64,000 nucleotides of DNA from Liopterus haemorrhoidalis (lineage: Eukaryota; Arthropoda; Insecta; Coleoptera; Dytiscidae): contig OZ020625.1 in assembly GCA_963971575.1 (NCBI GenBank), positions 1,488,001-1,552,000 on the forward strand, in the 5' to 3' direction. This document shows positions 33,901 through 41,820 of the stretch, in pieces (positions within the stretch are counted from its first letter, which is position 1; every line of letters begins with the position of its first letter). The position numbers and the translations under genes are program-made. Below the pieces are notes generated by a model. That model searched no databases and was not told the DNA's origin. It was given only the letters and a program-made list of their open reading frames with translations.

Positions 33901-34865
33901 TTTTTGTTTTATTGCACCCTATTTTTCTCCCTAACAATTCTTAAATTATTTTCAGTTTAAAGATTCCTTTGATGATCTGTCTTTTAATTTTTTCGAAACG
34001 TTTCAGATTATAAGACAATATTCGCAAAGAAATTCAATTTATATCTATCTGTCTGTCTGATTGTCTGTCTCTGTCTGTCTGTCTCTATCTATCTGTCTCT
34101 ATCGGTCTGTCTGGATCACCTATTAAATAATAAAATAAACAGGGCCATGTTACTAATCTTATACTAAACATTGCAATGAAGCGTTACTTTTTAAAATAAG
34201 AAAATGTGTTGCTAACGTTAGTAGTGTTCATAATCTTTACACTGCGATCTTTTAACTTATAAAGAAGTACGTTAGGCAACGTTTTCTGTTGTCGATAGAA
34301 AGAGATATAATCTGTCTCAATTTGTAATACGAAACTAGATCTGGTTACTTTAGTGATTGTTGTGGTGTAAATAGACTTTTGTGGAATCATGTGAACTTGT
34401 AAATCTGGCTTTTAAAAGTATGGTTAAGTTTCATCATATTGAGGTTATTACTAAATTAACATGTCAAAATTGTGATTGACATGTCAAATATTTTGAATGT
34501 ATATATTAATATTTATTTCATCAAACTTTCGATTATTACTCGTATAATAGTAAAAAAATATTAGGATTATCAATGAAATATCGTGATAAAATATAAAAAA
34601 CAAAAATACATATTATATAATAATAATTTATCATTTTATTATTATTATTTATATTTATTAATTGTTTTAGACCGGTCGGCAAATGTCTTCTTCTTTAGAA
34701 GATCTTCCATTGCCCCAAGATTCAGCCCGTATCGAACAAGGAATCATCCAACTTCGTGATATCGTAGGCGAAGATGCTCCAAGAGAAAGATTGGTTCAAG
34801 TCCTCCTAGCGGCAGATTATGATATTAATAGGGCTATTAATTATTATTACACAAATTCACAATAG
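24600..34865 (+). CDS. Double BTB/POZ-domain protein with C-terminal UBA/CUE-like domain (10 coding exons, 5' incomplete)
   Basis: The ten exons listed below join in consistent phase into about 859 residues ending at TAG 34863-34865. Order of parts: residues ~1-115 form a beta-rich unnamed region; ~119-215 hold a first, diverged BTB/POZ (YFSDLTITAANKKQFKVHST, then LGTILHFLYAECLPGN); ~240-560 are helix-rich; ~575-700 form a canonical BTB (CVIRAHRVIVAARCDWFRRA, then FRTFLEYLYSGRL) followed by a BACK-like start; ~810-859 form a UBA/CUE-like helical bundle (RERLVQVLLAADYDINRAIN). BTB domains dimerise and often bind Cullin-3 as substrate adaptors, and UBA/CUE-type domains bind ubiquitin; a ubiquitin-ligase adaptor role is inference. 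I do not recognise an orthologue by name. No start codon is in frame in the first exon, so the 5' end lies upstream. ATTAAA at 34886 is a possible polyadenylation signal. Confidence 0.9.
24726..24891 (+). CDS. BTB gene, coding exon 2
   Basis: Acceptor TTTTTTCAG at 24725, donor GTAAGA at 24892. It encodes VRFRLDESGDVTWIVPEEV through GAYAGHIIEFK. Ends in phase 0. Confidence 0.88.
25020..25545. mobile_element. MITE family P copy in intron 2
   Basis: AAGCTGCGTTCATAGCTCTT at about 25030 and AGAGCTGTGAACGATTGCTT near 25500-25517 form imperfect inverted termini also found at 49727-52055. Exact borders are unclear. Confidence 0.55.
25603..25785 (+). CDS. BTB gene, coding exon 3 (start of first BTB)
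   Basis: Acceptor TTCTTTTAG at 25602, donor GTAAGA at 25786. 61 whole codons, including FSLLPALEDGYFSDLTITAA, the opening strands of the first BTB fold. Confidence 0.9.
25805..26045. repeat. GACCTGGGG-type repeat in intron 3
   Basis: Two ~130-bp units, each containing AAAAACGGTAAAAGATAGAG (with changes) and GAATCTCCACACCTT, related to 22680-22800. Confidence 0.7.
26077..26485 (+). CDS. BTB gene, coding exon 4 (first BTB and linker)
   Basis: Acceptor TTTTTTTTCAG at 26076, donor GTAAGT at 26486, ending in phase 1. It carries FKVHSTILQLRG and the BTB-like helix TILHFLYAECLP, then a helical linker. Confidence 0.92.
26507..26914 (-). mobile_element. MITE family A, copy j, in intron 4 of the BTB gene
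   Basis: Complete 408-bp copy with TA at 26505-26506 and 26915-26916, only 21 bp inside the intron from the donor at 26486. The donor itself is intact. Confidence 0.93.
27160..27371 (+). CDS. BTB gene, coding exon 5
   Basis: Acceptor TATTTGTAG at 27159, donor GTAACC at 27372. The two opening bases complete the valine codon from exon 4. It encodes a helical stretch including REERHEIIRYARSRLPIFMS. Confidence 0.9.
27525..27595. repeat. Short palindromic repeat in intron 5
   Basis: CCGGGAAAAGTGCAAAAATT pairs with TTTTGCAATTTTCCCGG. TTATCGGC-type words inside recur in the relatives at 29976-30053 and 34929-35004. Confidence 0.65.
27694..27920 (+). CDS. BTB gene, coding exon 6
   Basis: Acceptor TTGTTTTTAG at 27693, donor GTAAGT at 27921, ending in phase 2. 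It encodes IEVILDTISTLIVEVKSALE and on to GLGLLLHKK. Confidence 0.9.
27961..29160 (+). repeat. 137-bp intronic tandem array (nine units)
   Basis: Intron 6 contains nine units of about 137 bp. Each holds TTTTTAGGCTAATTTTGGGG (or AGACCAATTTTG in the first) and GATTTCGGGAAAAATACCCA. The TTTTTAGG in every unit resembles a 3' splice site. The true acceptor lies 360 bp downstream at 29518. Confidence 0.9.
29238..29478. mobile_element. Possible hAT-like relic in intron 6
   Basis: CAGAGCTGATAGGGGCGC and GGTTCGGCTCTG are inverted-like CAG/CTG ends around a GGGGCGCAAA-containing interior. No convincing 8-bp duplication is present. Confidence 0.35.
29519..29903 (+). CDS. BTB gene, coding exon 7
   Basis: Acceptor TTTTTTTTAG at 29518, donor GTAAGT at 29904. 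The first base completes the lysine codon of exon 6. It encodes a helix-rich segment with LELLIEELPIFLLRLEEIAA, ending in a Thr/Asn/Ser-rich tail. Confidence 0.92.
29976..30053. repeat. Short palindromic repeat in intron 7
   Basis: GGGAAATGTTGAAAATTTTG opposite a CACTTTTTCCCC end, with CGGTTGCCGATAAAA inside. Same family as 34929-35004. Confidence 0.6.
30440..30765 (-). repeat. Dispersed repeat Q, copy 2 (reverse), with longer flank
   Basis: The reverse complement begins GAACTGACGCGCTCGAATAC and shares about 100 bp with 5700 and 54740. It lies directly upstream of HINE-E2. A 64-codon minus-strand frame inside has no domain. Confidence 0.55.
30783..31914 (+). mobile_element. HINE family E, copy 2, in intron 7
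   Basis: Same 5' start AGGGTTTTGTAGGTATGACC, (GTCT)n tract at 30831-30925, 3' palindrome GTGTGAAAATTCACAC at 31883-31898 and insertion in a T-run. It ends about 65 bp before the exon 8 acceptor. The tRNA-like cassette is at 31412-31489. Confidence 0.9.
31412..31489 (+). other. tRNA-like cassette in HINE-E2
   Basis: TGGTCTGGTGG fits an A box, and AGGGATCGAACCCT forms a T-arm-like hairpin 50 bp downstream. It resembles the E3 cassette and not that of E1. Confidence 0.45.
31978..32443 (+). CDS. BTB gene, coding exon 8 (second BTB)
   Basis: Acceptor TTTTTTTCAG at 31977, donor GTAAGT at 32444, phase 1. It holds the canonical second BTB: RAHRVIVAARCDWFRRALLS, FLEYLYSGRL, then the LLLLSDRYEVDSLKQACEY helix. 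Confidence 0.95.
32473..33507 (+). mobile_element. HINE family E, copy 3, in intron 8
   Basis: Same ends as E1/E2 with a very short (GTCT)n tract (32519-32540) and the palindrome at 33476-33491. It fills almost the whole of intron 8, leaving 29 bp after the donor and 46 bp before the acceptor. Confidence 0.92.
33015..33090 (+). other. tRNA-like cassette in HINE-E3
   Basis: TGGTGTAGTGGTTATGACGC matches a pol III A box well, and GGGATTGAACCC serves as a weak B box/T-arm. Resemblance to a tRNA-Glu-type D arm is suggestive only. Confidence 0.5.
33554..33837 (+). CDS. BTB gene, coding exon 9 (BACK-like region)
   Basis: Acceptor TCTCCCCCAG at 33553, donor GTAGGT at 33838. It continues the post-BTB helices (ADQFNAGLLRKGCLNFISQH, LPPSLQAEVYEVVLW) and a Ser/Arg-rich linker. 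An alternative donor 4 bp downstream (33842) would break the frame. Confidence 0.9.
34018..34115. repeat. (GTCT)n/(ATCT)n microsatellite in intron 9
   Basis: Imperfect CTGT/CTAT tetranucleotide tract. No HINE termini were found around it. Confidence 0.8.
34309..34402. mobile_element. MITE family D fragment in intron 9
   Basis: ATCTGTCTCAATTTGTAATA through GGTTACTTTAGTGATTGTTG is the reverse complement of the right end of D1/D2. Confidence 0.7.
34671..34865 (+). CDS. BTB gene, last coding exon (UBA/CUE-like)
   Basis: Acceptor AATTGTTTTAG at 34670. 64 codons ending in TAG. SARIEQGIIQLRDIVGEDAP and LLAADYDINRAINYYY fit a small three-helix ubiquitin-associated-type domain at the extreme C-terminus. 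Confidence 0.93.
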   Translation, partial: TGRQMSSSLEDLPLPQDSARIEQGIIQLRDIVGEDAPRERLVQVLLAADYDINRAINYYYTNSQ

Positions 34866-34928
34866 GGTAGGTTTGCACTGTTGTTATTAAATAATTATTT
34901 GATGATTTTTTTATTGTTGAAATTTTAA

Positions 34929-35004
34929 GGGGAAAAGTGAAATCTTTTATCGGCTTTCGAAGCCTCGGTTGCCGATAAAAAATTTGATGTTTTGCCCCAC
35001 TTTT
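34929..35004. repeat. Short palindromic repeat just past the BTB gene
   Basis: GGGGAAAAGTG at the left pairs with TTTTGCCCCAC at the right, and TTTTATCGGC with GCCGATAAAA inside, giving nested stems. It lies 64 bp after the stop codon, possibly in the 3' UTR. Confidence 0.65.
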
Positions 35005-35067
35005 TTTTTTGTGTTATTTTACATTATTTAGGCCCAGTTTTTTCCACCATCAGGTAAACCTCTAGGA

Positions 35068-36031
35068 CAGCGTTTCCCAACCGCCGGTCCGCGAGATTTT
35101 TTTTTATTATGCAATTATTCGCCTAATAAGTTATAAACCCACTTAATTTTGAAATGAAAATCTCGGTCTTTAATCTGTTAATTGCCTAAGTAATAATTTG
35201 TTTCTTTTGTCACTAATTATATGTGATTTTTTATTTGTTGTTTTTTACCGACCGCCAACATATATAAGGGAGGTATTGTGATCATACCGATTTTGACATT
35301 TCGAGATTTCGATGGATCTCCACGAATTGAGGTCCCTACATAACGTTTTGAATATTTTTAGCATAATGTCTGTCGGTTTGTCTGTCTGTCCGTCCGTCCG
35401 TCCGTCTGTCTGTCTGTGTACACGAGCAGAGCAAATTCGGCTAAAAGGATTTTTATGAAACTTCATATTTAAGCGTTTGACATCAATGGTACGAGTTGAT
35501 CAACTTTTGGTAAAAATCGGTTGACTAGAAATGGGAGTTTACTCGTGTCGATTTTAAGATTTTTGCGAATATTTAACAGAAAAATATTTCGAAAAAAATT
35601 ATTTAACACAAGTTGCTATAAAAGCAATAACTAACATCTTTTATTTAAGACGTTTTTTGATAAAACGAAAAAAAATTGAAAAATACTTCAAAATTTTTTT
35701 TTATTATCTATTTTTTCACACTTATATGTAACGTTTCCATGGTCATGATAAATAATATCTCTATTAGAAAATATTGAGCCAAGTTATTTCTACTCTGCTG
35801 CTAGAATGTATTTTATACAAGTACTTTATGATGGCGGTCGGTCCTGTGGTGGCCACAGCTGATTTTTTCACTAATTATATGTGATTTTTTATTTGTTTTT
35901 TTTGTGTTTGTAATCAGTGCAATAAAAATTATAAAACTTTTGTGATACACATTACTTTCTAAACTTGTCGGTCCGCGAATTTTTTTTACGTTGCTTGCCG
36001 GTCCGTCATGAAAAAAGGTTGGGAAACGCTG
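35068..36031. mobile_element. hAT-type element with HINE-F1 inside
   Basis: Inverted ends CAGCGTTTCCCAACC and GGTTGGGAAACGCTG. The flanks CTCTAGGA (35060-35067) and CTCTAGGT (36032-36039) agree at seven of eight bases. 964 bp, of which about 620 are a HINE insertion. No transposase coding. Confidence 0.92.
35247..35868 (+). mobile_element. HINE family F, copy 1
   Basis: A second, distinct HINE family: subterminal inverted repeats ACCGACCGCCAACA and TGATGGCGGTCGGT, a (GTCT/GTCC)n tract (35367-35417) and a 3' hairpin CTGTGGTGGCCACAG at 35843-35857 followed by CTGATTTTTT. It lies in T-runs. The 29-bp sequence at 35211-35239 is repeated at 35869-35897. Confidence 0.85.
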
Positions 36032-36089
36032 CTCTAGGTAACTATCGATAAAAACAATGTTGGAAACCGTTTATTATTTTATTATTTAA

Positions 36090-36530
36090 ATATTTCAAAT
36101 ATGATTTGTATTACTTGACTTTTTTAAAACAAAAAAAAAATCATCAGCTGGTTATTTTAGTTTTTGAAATTTGTCTTTTTCAAAAAATCATGGCTATGTA
36201 CGGTCCTATTTAATGTTTTGGTCTTCCATTTTTTTTTGCATTTTTATTTATTTTTTTTAGGTCGTACGTAAGTCATTTTCGAAACTAATGTTTTTTAATC
36301 TGTGATTTATTATATTTTGCTTTTAATTAGGTATTTTAATATATTTGTTCACAACAATACAACAAGTATAGTGTGAATACTTCCATATGATATTGGGGTT
36401 TGATATTTGGTCGTTTACGCAAACGACAAATGTTAAAAACTGTGGGTTGTGTTATGGTCTGAGACTAATAACCAAGATGGATACGTTTATTTACATCAAA
36501 ATATGTCGCCAATATTATTTGTTTACATTT
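36090..36530. other. No recognised feature
   Basis: AT-rich sequence. The 77-codon frame starting at 36387 runs into the next HINE and has no domain. Confidence 0.4.
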
Positions 36531-36532
36531 TT

Positions 36533-37650
36533 ACCGACCGTCAATATATTGGCATCTGACACTACCGATAGAGGCGCTACTGCATTCACATCATGGCTGA
36601 CTTTGGTAGTATATTTTTGACAGGTTCAATGGTATCTTCATGTGATATTTATTGAAACACACGGGAACACACTCTATGGTCTTTAACTGTCTTTCCACTT
36701 CTAAGAACATATTCCCATGCTTGTCACAAACTCGACTATCCTACAACCGTCAGTTTCTCAAAATCTCACTAGAGGCGCTTCGGTTATTGTCAGTTGACAA
36801 TGGGAGGTATTGTGATCATATCGATTTGACATTTCGATGGATCTCCACGAATTGAGGTCCCTACATAACGTTTTGACTATTTTTGCATGATGTCTGTCTG
36901 TCTTTCTGTCTGTCTGTCTGTCTGTCTGTGTACACGTGCAGAGCAAATTCGGCTGAAAGGATTTTTATGAAACTTCATATTTAAGCTTTTGACAGACAAA
37001 TATTACAAAAAAAAATTATTTAACAAAAGTTGCTATAAAAGCCAGGGCTTCGAACCGTTATTTTTTTCGTTTCGGTTTTTGTTCCGGTTCAATTAAAAAA
37101 ATAAATATCAGTTCGGTTCCGGTTTTCGTTCCGGTAAAAATAACGGGTTTTTCAGTTTTCGGTTCAGTTCCGATAAATTTTTAAATGCTTTTATTTGTAT
37201 TAGAAATTTATTTTCTACTATAATTTAGAAAAACATTTTATTCCTTATTTTGTATTAATCATACCAAGACCGCTGCCAGGGGGAGTTCTGGGCATTCACC
37301 CCCCCCCCCAAATAATAGAAGTGGATTTTTTTACCTATCAGTTAAAAAAAATACGATATTTTTTCTGCTAACAAGTTTTAAAAATAATCTTAAATAAAAT
37401 GATTTAAATTTTGGTTCACTCCCATAAACATTATTTGAACCGAAATAAACCTTTTTTTTTCGGTTCAGCTCCAGTTTTCGTTTCGGCAAAAATAACGGTT
37501 TTTTTCGGTTTTCGGTTTAGTTCCGGTTCGAAGCCCTGATAAAAGCAATAACTAACAACTTTTATTTGAGACATTTTTTGATAAAGCTGCATAAATTAAA
37601 AAAGTACTTTGTGATGGTGGTCGGTCCTGTGGTGGCCACAGCTGATTTTT
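36533..37650 (+). mobile_element. HINE family F, copy 2, carrying two insertions
   Basis: Left end ACCGACCGTCAATATATT; the body resumes at GGGAGGTATTGTGATCATAT (36800), with (GTCT)n at 36892-36928; the right end GTGGTCGGTCCTGTGGTGGC lies near 37620. Between 36552 and 36799 is an insertion with partly inverted ends (GGCATCTGACA / TGTCAGTTGAC). The hAT MITE 37043-37538 is a second one. Confidence 0.78.
37043..37538. mobile_element. hAT-type MITE with perfect 8-bp duplication
   Basis: Inverted ends CAGGGCTTCGAACCG and CGGTTCGAAGCCCTG, flanked by ATAAAAGC at 37035-37042 and 37539-37546. The interior is rich in CGGTT/CGGTTC words. 496 bp, non-coding. HINE-F copy 1 shows the unoccupied site. Confidence 0.95.
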
Positions 37651-38150
37651 TATTTTCGATTCGGTCCGACCAAATTCGACCCCCAAGGTATTGTTATGAT
37701 CTGTTTTTAACAGTATTTTTTTGAGTATTAGGTACGTTTTTGATCTCGAAATTTTGCGCACATTTTGGTTAACAAAATTGGGATTTTTGAGTACCTACAT
37801 TTTGAAAATTAGTGACTGTATGTTTCAGTTACTATTTTCATTATGTAATTTAGCACCTTTGGATTTTTTTGTATATTAAATTATATTTAATTTTATTGTA
37901 TTTTTTTCTGTAATATAATTATTTAATATTGTTAATAGTACTAATAATTCGAAAAAATTCAAATATTATGAAATTTGAAAATTGTGTTATTTTAATTAAA
38001 CCCTTTTTGGTGTTATGTTCAGCTCCATAAGTGTTCCTTATAAAGATCCCAATTTTTGAAATTTTGTTTTTTGAATTATTTTCTTCCTCCTGTCTCGTTT
38101 TTTTGGTATCTGGATGACTTGACCTCATTAGTAAAACATAAAGCGCGCAC
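37651..38150. other. No recognised feature
   Basis: AT-rich with short frames. A transition to G-rich tandem sequence occurs at about 38155. Confidence 0.4.
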
Positions 38151-38154
38151 TAAG

Positions 38155-38735
38155 AATTTTTTTCTGGGGGGGGGGGGGACCCAGGCGCCAACGTTTTTTC
38201 ATAAGGGAGATCTCCATATTATTTTCTTTGGGGGACTCACCATTTTTTTTTCTTGCGAGCTTTCCAAATTTTTTTTCCTAGGGGAGTTTCCCAAATTATT
38301 TTTTGGGGGGAATTTGGAGCCAATATTTTTTTGCGGGGACGCCCAGATTTTCTCTTGGATCTTTCCAAATTTTTTCTTGGGGCAATCAACGCCAATATTT
38401 TTTTGTCTTGGAGGGATTCTCCAAATTTGTTTAAAAGGGGGGCTCTCAAAATTTATTTATTGGGGGGGGGGGCTATTTAAATTTGTATAAAAGGGGGGCT
38501 CTCTAAATTTGTTCTTTGGGGGACTTTCCAAAATTTTTTCTTGGGGGACTCTCAAAATTTGTTTATTGGGGGGATCTCTAAATTTGTTCTTTGGGGGGCT
38601 TTCCAAATTTGTATCTTGAGGGGCTCTCCAAATTTGTTTATTAAGGGGATCTCCAAATTTATTTATTAGGGGCTCTCCAAATTTGTCTATTGGGGGGTCT
38701 CTCCAAATTTGTTTGGGGGGGTTCTCCAAATTGAA
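38155..38735. repeat. G-rich ~30-bp tandem array
   Basis: Units such as GGGGGGCTCTCCAAATTTGT alternate with TTTATT/TTCTT spacers, each with a run of 5-11 Gs on the same strand. The two long opposed frames through it (38056-38490 and 38457-38852) are products of the repeat. Confidence 0.85.
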
Positions 38736-38840
38736 AGATATGTTTTTCCAGACATCTTGTATACCAATGTAATCTTTTATCAGCTTGAAACTCGATGAAA
38801 TATATTTTTTCCATTTTTTAGATTCCAATATGTCCTTAAA

Positions 38841-39554
38841 TAGGGTGACCATTCGTCTCGCATTTTAACATTTTGTCCCGCATTTTAACATTTTGTCCCG
38901 CATTTTAACATTTTGTCCCGCATTTTAACATTTTGTCCCGCATTAAGATGCGTCCCGCAATGGTCCCGCATTTTAACATTTTGTCCCGCAATGGTCCCGC
39001 ATTTTAACATTTTGTCCCGCATTTTGGATTTGGATGAGGACCTTTTTTTTGCTCTTCACTTGGATTTGGGAGATGAGGACCTTTTTTTGTTCTTCACTTG
39101 GAATTGGGAGGTGAAGACCTTTTTTTTTTTCTCTTCACTTGGATTTGGGAGATGAGGACCTTTTTTTGCTCTTCACTTGGATTTGGGAGATGAGGACCTT
39201 TTTTTGCTCTTCACTTGGATTTGGGAGATGAGGACCTTTTTTTGCTCTTCACTTGGATTTGGGAGATGAGGACCTTTTTTTGCTCTTCACTTGGATTTGG
39301 GAGATGAGGACCTTTTTTTGCTCTTTACTTGGATTTGGGAGATGAGGACCTTTTTTTGCTCTTCACTTGGATTTGGGAGATGAGGACCTTTTTTTGCTCT
39401 TCACTTGGATTTGGGAGATGAGGACCTTTTTTTTGCTTTTCACTTCGAATTGGGAGGTGAAGACTTTTTTTTTTGCTCTTCACTTGGATTTGGGAGATGA
39501 GGACCTTTTTTTTGCTTCGTCCCGCATTGCCTTCTTAAGAAAATGGTCACCCTA
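38841..39554. mobile_element. hAT-type element K filled with two minisatellites
   Basis: Ends TAGGGTGACCATT and AATGGTCACCCTA, with exact 8-bp duplication TCCTTAAA at 38833-38840 and 39555-39562. The interior is a 21-bp repeat (CATTTTAACATTTTGTCCCG) and then a ~38-bp repeat (CTTCACTTGGATTTGGGAGA). The final TCGTCCCGCATT matches the left interior inverted. No transposase. Confidence 0.92.
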
Positions 39555-39562
39555 TCCTTAAA

Positions 39563-40040
39563 TATCCTAAAAAAAACCCAGAAATCCTGTTAAGTTTTAT
39601 TGAAAAAAATTCAGTTCCTTCTACAAAAGGACATTCTTTAGGTAGGTACATGATTAAATTATTTATATCAATATATTGAGATATATTTGAAACAATTTAA
39701 ATCACTAAAATTTTTAATTTTAATAGTTTTCTTTTTTGACGGACCGTAATAAAAAATTTGCTCAAGTAATTGAGTCCCTAATTTTTATCTAGACTAAAAA
39801 AGGTGTGAAATTTTCAATAATTCAAACCGCAGGTCTCTTTCTTTTGTATTTTTCGAGATACGATTTTTTAAAATATGTTAAATTTTGCCCCTTGAAATTA
39901 AATGGTTCGGCAACCCATACTACATCTTGTATTGCGGGGCTACATAAGCTTCAGGGGTAAAGGCACATATTTTTAACATTTTGATATTAATTAATAGACA
40001 GGCGCGTATTTGGTCATAGGAGCTTAAGTTACCCAATACT
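39563..40040. other. Intergenic, with one copy of the CCGCAGGTCTC motif
   Basis: CAAACCGCAGGTCTCTTTCT near 39822 belongs to the dispersed repeat at 17925-19440. Nothing else is recognised. Confidence 0.45.
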
Positions 40041-40046
40041 CAAAAC

Positions 40047-40110
40047 ATTGATGTGAAGTGTGAATTTTCACATTTTTCAGGGTTTTATAGGTATTTAATA
40101 AGTGTAAGAA
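40047..40110 (-). mobile_element. HINE family E, 3'-end fragment (reverse)
   Basis: TTGATGTGAAGTGTGAATTT, then CAGGGTTTTATAGGTATTTA, is the reverse complement of the family E 3' terminus. The palindrome has one changed arm. The rest of the element is absent. Confidence 0.75.
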
Positions 40111-40375
40111 GCCAACATAATACTGGATGTACGAATATTTGTTCTATAATCACATCAAAATCAACAGTTTTTTTATAATCATTTTTCGTTATTTGAGTAC
40201 TAATAAGGTGACATATTTTTTAGTTCAAAATTCGGGACGGAAGTTCATATACGGGGGGAGGGGGGTTAAGTATGACTGTTTAATTCATACTTTTAATACA
40301 AATTATATAAAACTAATATTTATAATTTATAATAAATAAAGATTTCCAACCACAGATAATTAACTTATATTACTA

Positions 40376-40979
40376 ATACCCTTTTCTCACTAGAACTTTA
40401 AGACGAGTGAACTTAAAGTTCACCGATGTTTAAGATCGGTATGCTTTCACACTTGATGTTTAAATCTCTGGTGCTGTCATCAGCTACAGTAATTTTGTCC
40501 TTAAGTTACCGTCATGAAATTACCAGTTTTCAACTGTCTGCGCAGACGCACATTTTGAATTATTATAAACAATTAAGGATATTTCATTTCATTCTACAAT
40601 AAAGACACTACAATAAAGAATATATTATACCTGTATTAACATGTAAGTCGATACATTTTATCTCAATTATTGTAGCTCTGTATTTTATTAAACACATTAT
40701 TAAAATAAATAATTTTATTATAACAATAAGTATAAACTTCTTATAACGTCGATATAATACAGTATTCTTGTTTATGATAATATAAAATGTTGACAGCACA
40801 AATTCAAGGAGTATTTTTTTATAATAGAAATTAAGTTGGCAATGCGGACGAAGTTTAAGACGCAGATCTCTGTCTTAAACATCGGTCGTGTTTAGACGAG
40901 GCCGTACTGTTTCACATTAGCGTTTAAAGATACATTCACTTTAACATCCGATCTTAAAGATCTAGTGTGAAAAGGATAT
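40376..40979 (+). mobile_element. MITE family L, copy 1 (complete)
   Basis: 604 bp with inverted ends ATACCCTTTTCTCACTAGAA and (complement) ATATCCTTTTCACACTAGAT, TA on both sides. A second copy in the opposite orientation starts at 63776. The subterminal regions also pair (TTTAAGATCGG and CGATCTTAAAG). No transposase. Confidence 0.88.
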
Positions 40980-40981
40980 TA

Positions 40982-41240
40982 GGCCCGGTTTTTCCACCTT
41001 CAGATAAAGTTCCAGGTAACTATCTGACGGATAAGGTTATTTGTAACTTCATCTGCTGAGTAAATGTCATCCCTTCTTTATATACAAATGTATCTATCGG
41101 ATAGTTATCTAACGGATAATGAGACTGACGTATTGGATTCACTGACTGGTATTGACATTTATTCAGCAGATGAAGTTACAAATAACCTTATCTGTCAGAT
41201 AGTTACCTGGAACTTTATCTGAAGGTGGAAAGACCGGGCC
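40982..41240. mobile_element. MITE family M, copy 1, with ~80-bp inverted arms
   Basis: Begins GGCCCGGTTTTTCCACCTTC and ends with its near complement; pairing extends about 85 bp to TGCTGAGTAAATGTCA. TA at 40980-40981 and 41241-41242. It shares its left TA with the right TA of L1. Confidence 0.9.
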
Positions 41241-41242
41241 TA

Positions 41243-41790
41243 AGAGAAACATTATTAAAATCACAGAATTTTCTAATTGAATTCAAAATTTATTCATTAA
41301 AATTACTCAGTTGAAAACTTTTATATTTTTCCGAACTATGGATCTTTTTGAGTTGGTCTTTTTTGCTTTGAAGCTTTTTATAAAAATCCCCACAGTTTTC
41401 TTCATAATTTACTTTTTACAGTAATATTTGCTTTTAGTGTGTCATTTGTCCAAAAGTTGTTTATCAAGGAAAATACCCTTTCGGGAGATTTTTTTTTAGT
41501 TCAAGTTTTGTAAAATTAATTTTAGTTGAAATATATTAAAAATAAGAATTGAAAATAAGTATCTTTTCTAAAATTCTGAACAATTCTGGACAAAAAGCTC
41601 GAATTCGGGACAAATATTGCCTCGGATAAAATTCGGGACTATCCCGGTAAATTCGGGACTGTCCCGGCAAATTCCATTTTATGTTGTCTTTATAATTGTT
41701 GTAACTATGGTAAATCAGAAACTAAAGGAAAAATGCAAACTTAAAATGAGTAAATGCACATGAACTAAAAATTAACATTTAATAACAAAT
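41243..41790. other. Intergenic; small ATTCGGGAC minirepeat
   Basis: ATTCGGGAC occurs several times at 41600-41665 (with TCCCGG between). No gene seen. Confidence 0.5.
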
Positions 41791-41820
41791 GCTCCCTCCT
41801 TCCGAAAATATGGTATATGA

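Larger units (their letters stand above)
35031..36075. mobile_element. MITE family M, copy 2, split by a hAT element
   Basis: GGCCCAGTTTTTTCCACC at the left, and beyond the hAT insertion CTCTAGGTAACTATCGAT, match the left arm of M1 (40982-41240). The right end is not recognisable. Confidence 0.6.

Noticed and set aside
38056..38852. Opposed 144- and 131-codon frames
   Set aside because: Both are read from the G-rich ~30-bp tandem array and consist of its repeated translation.
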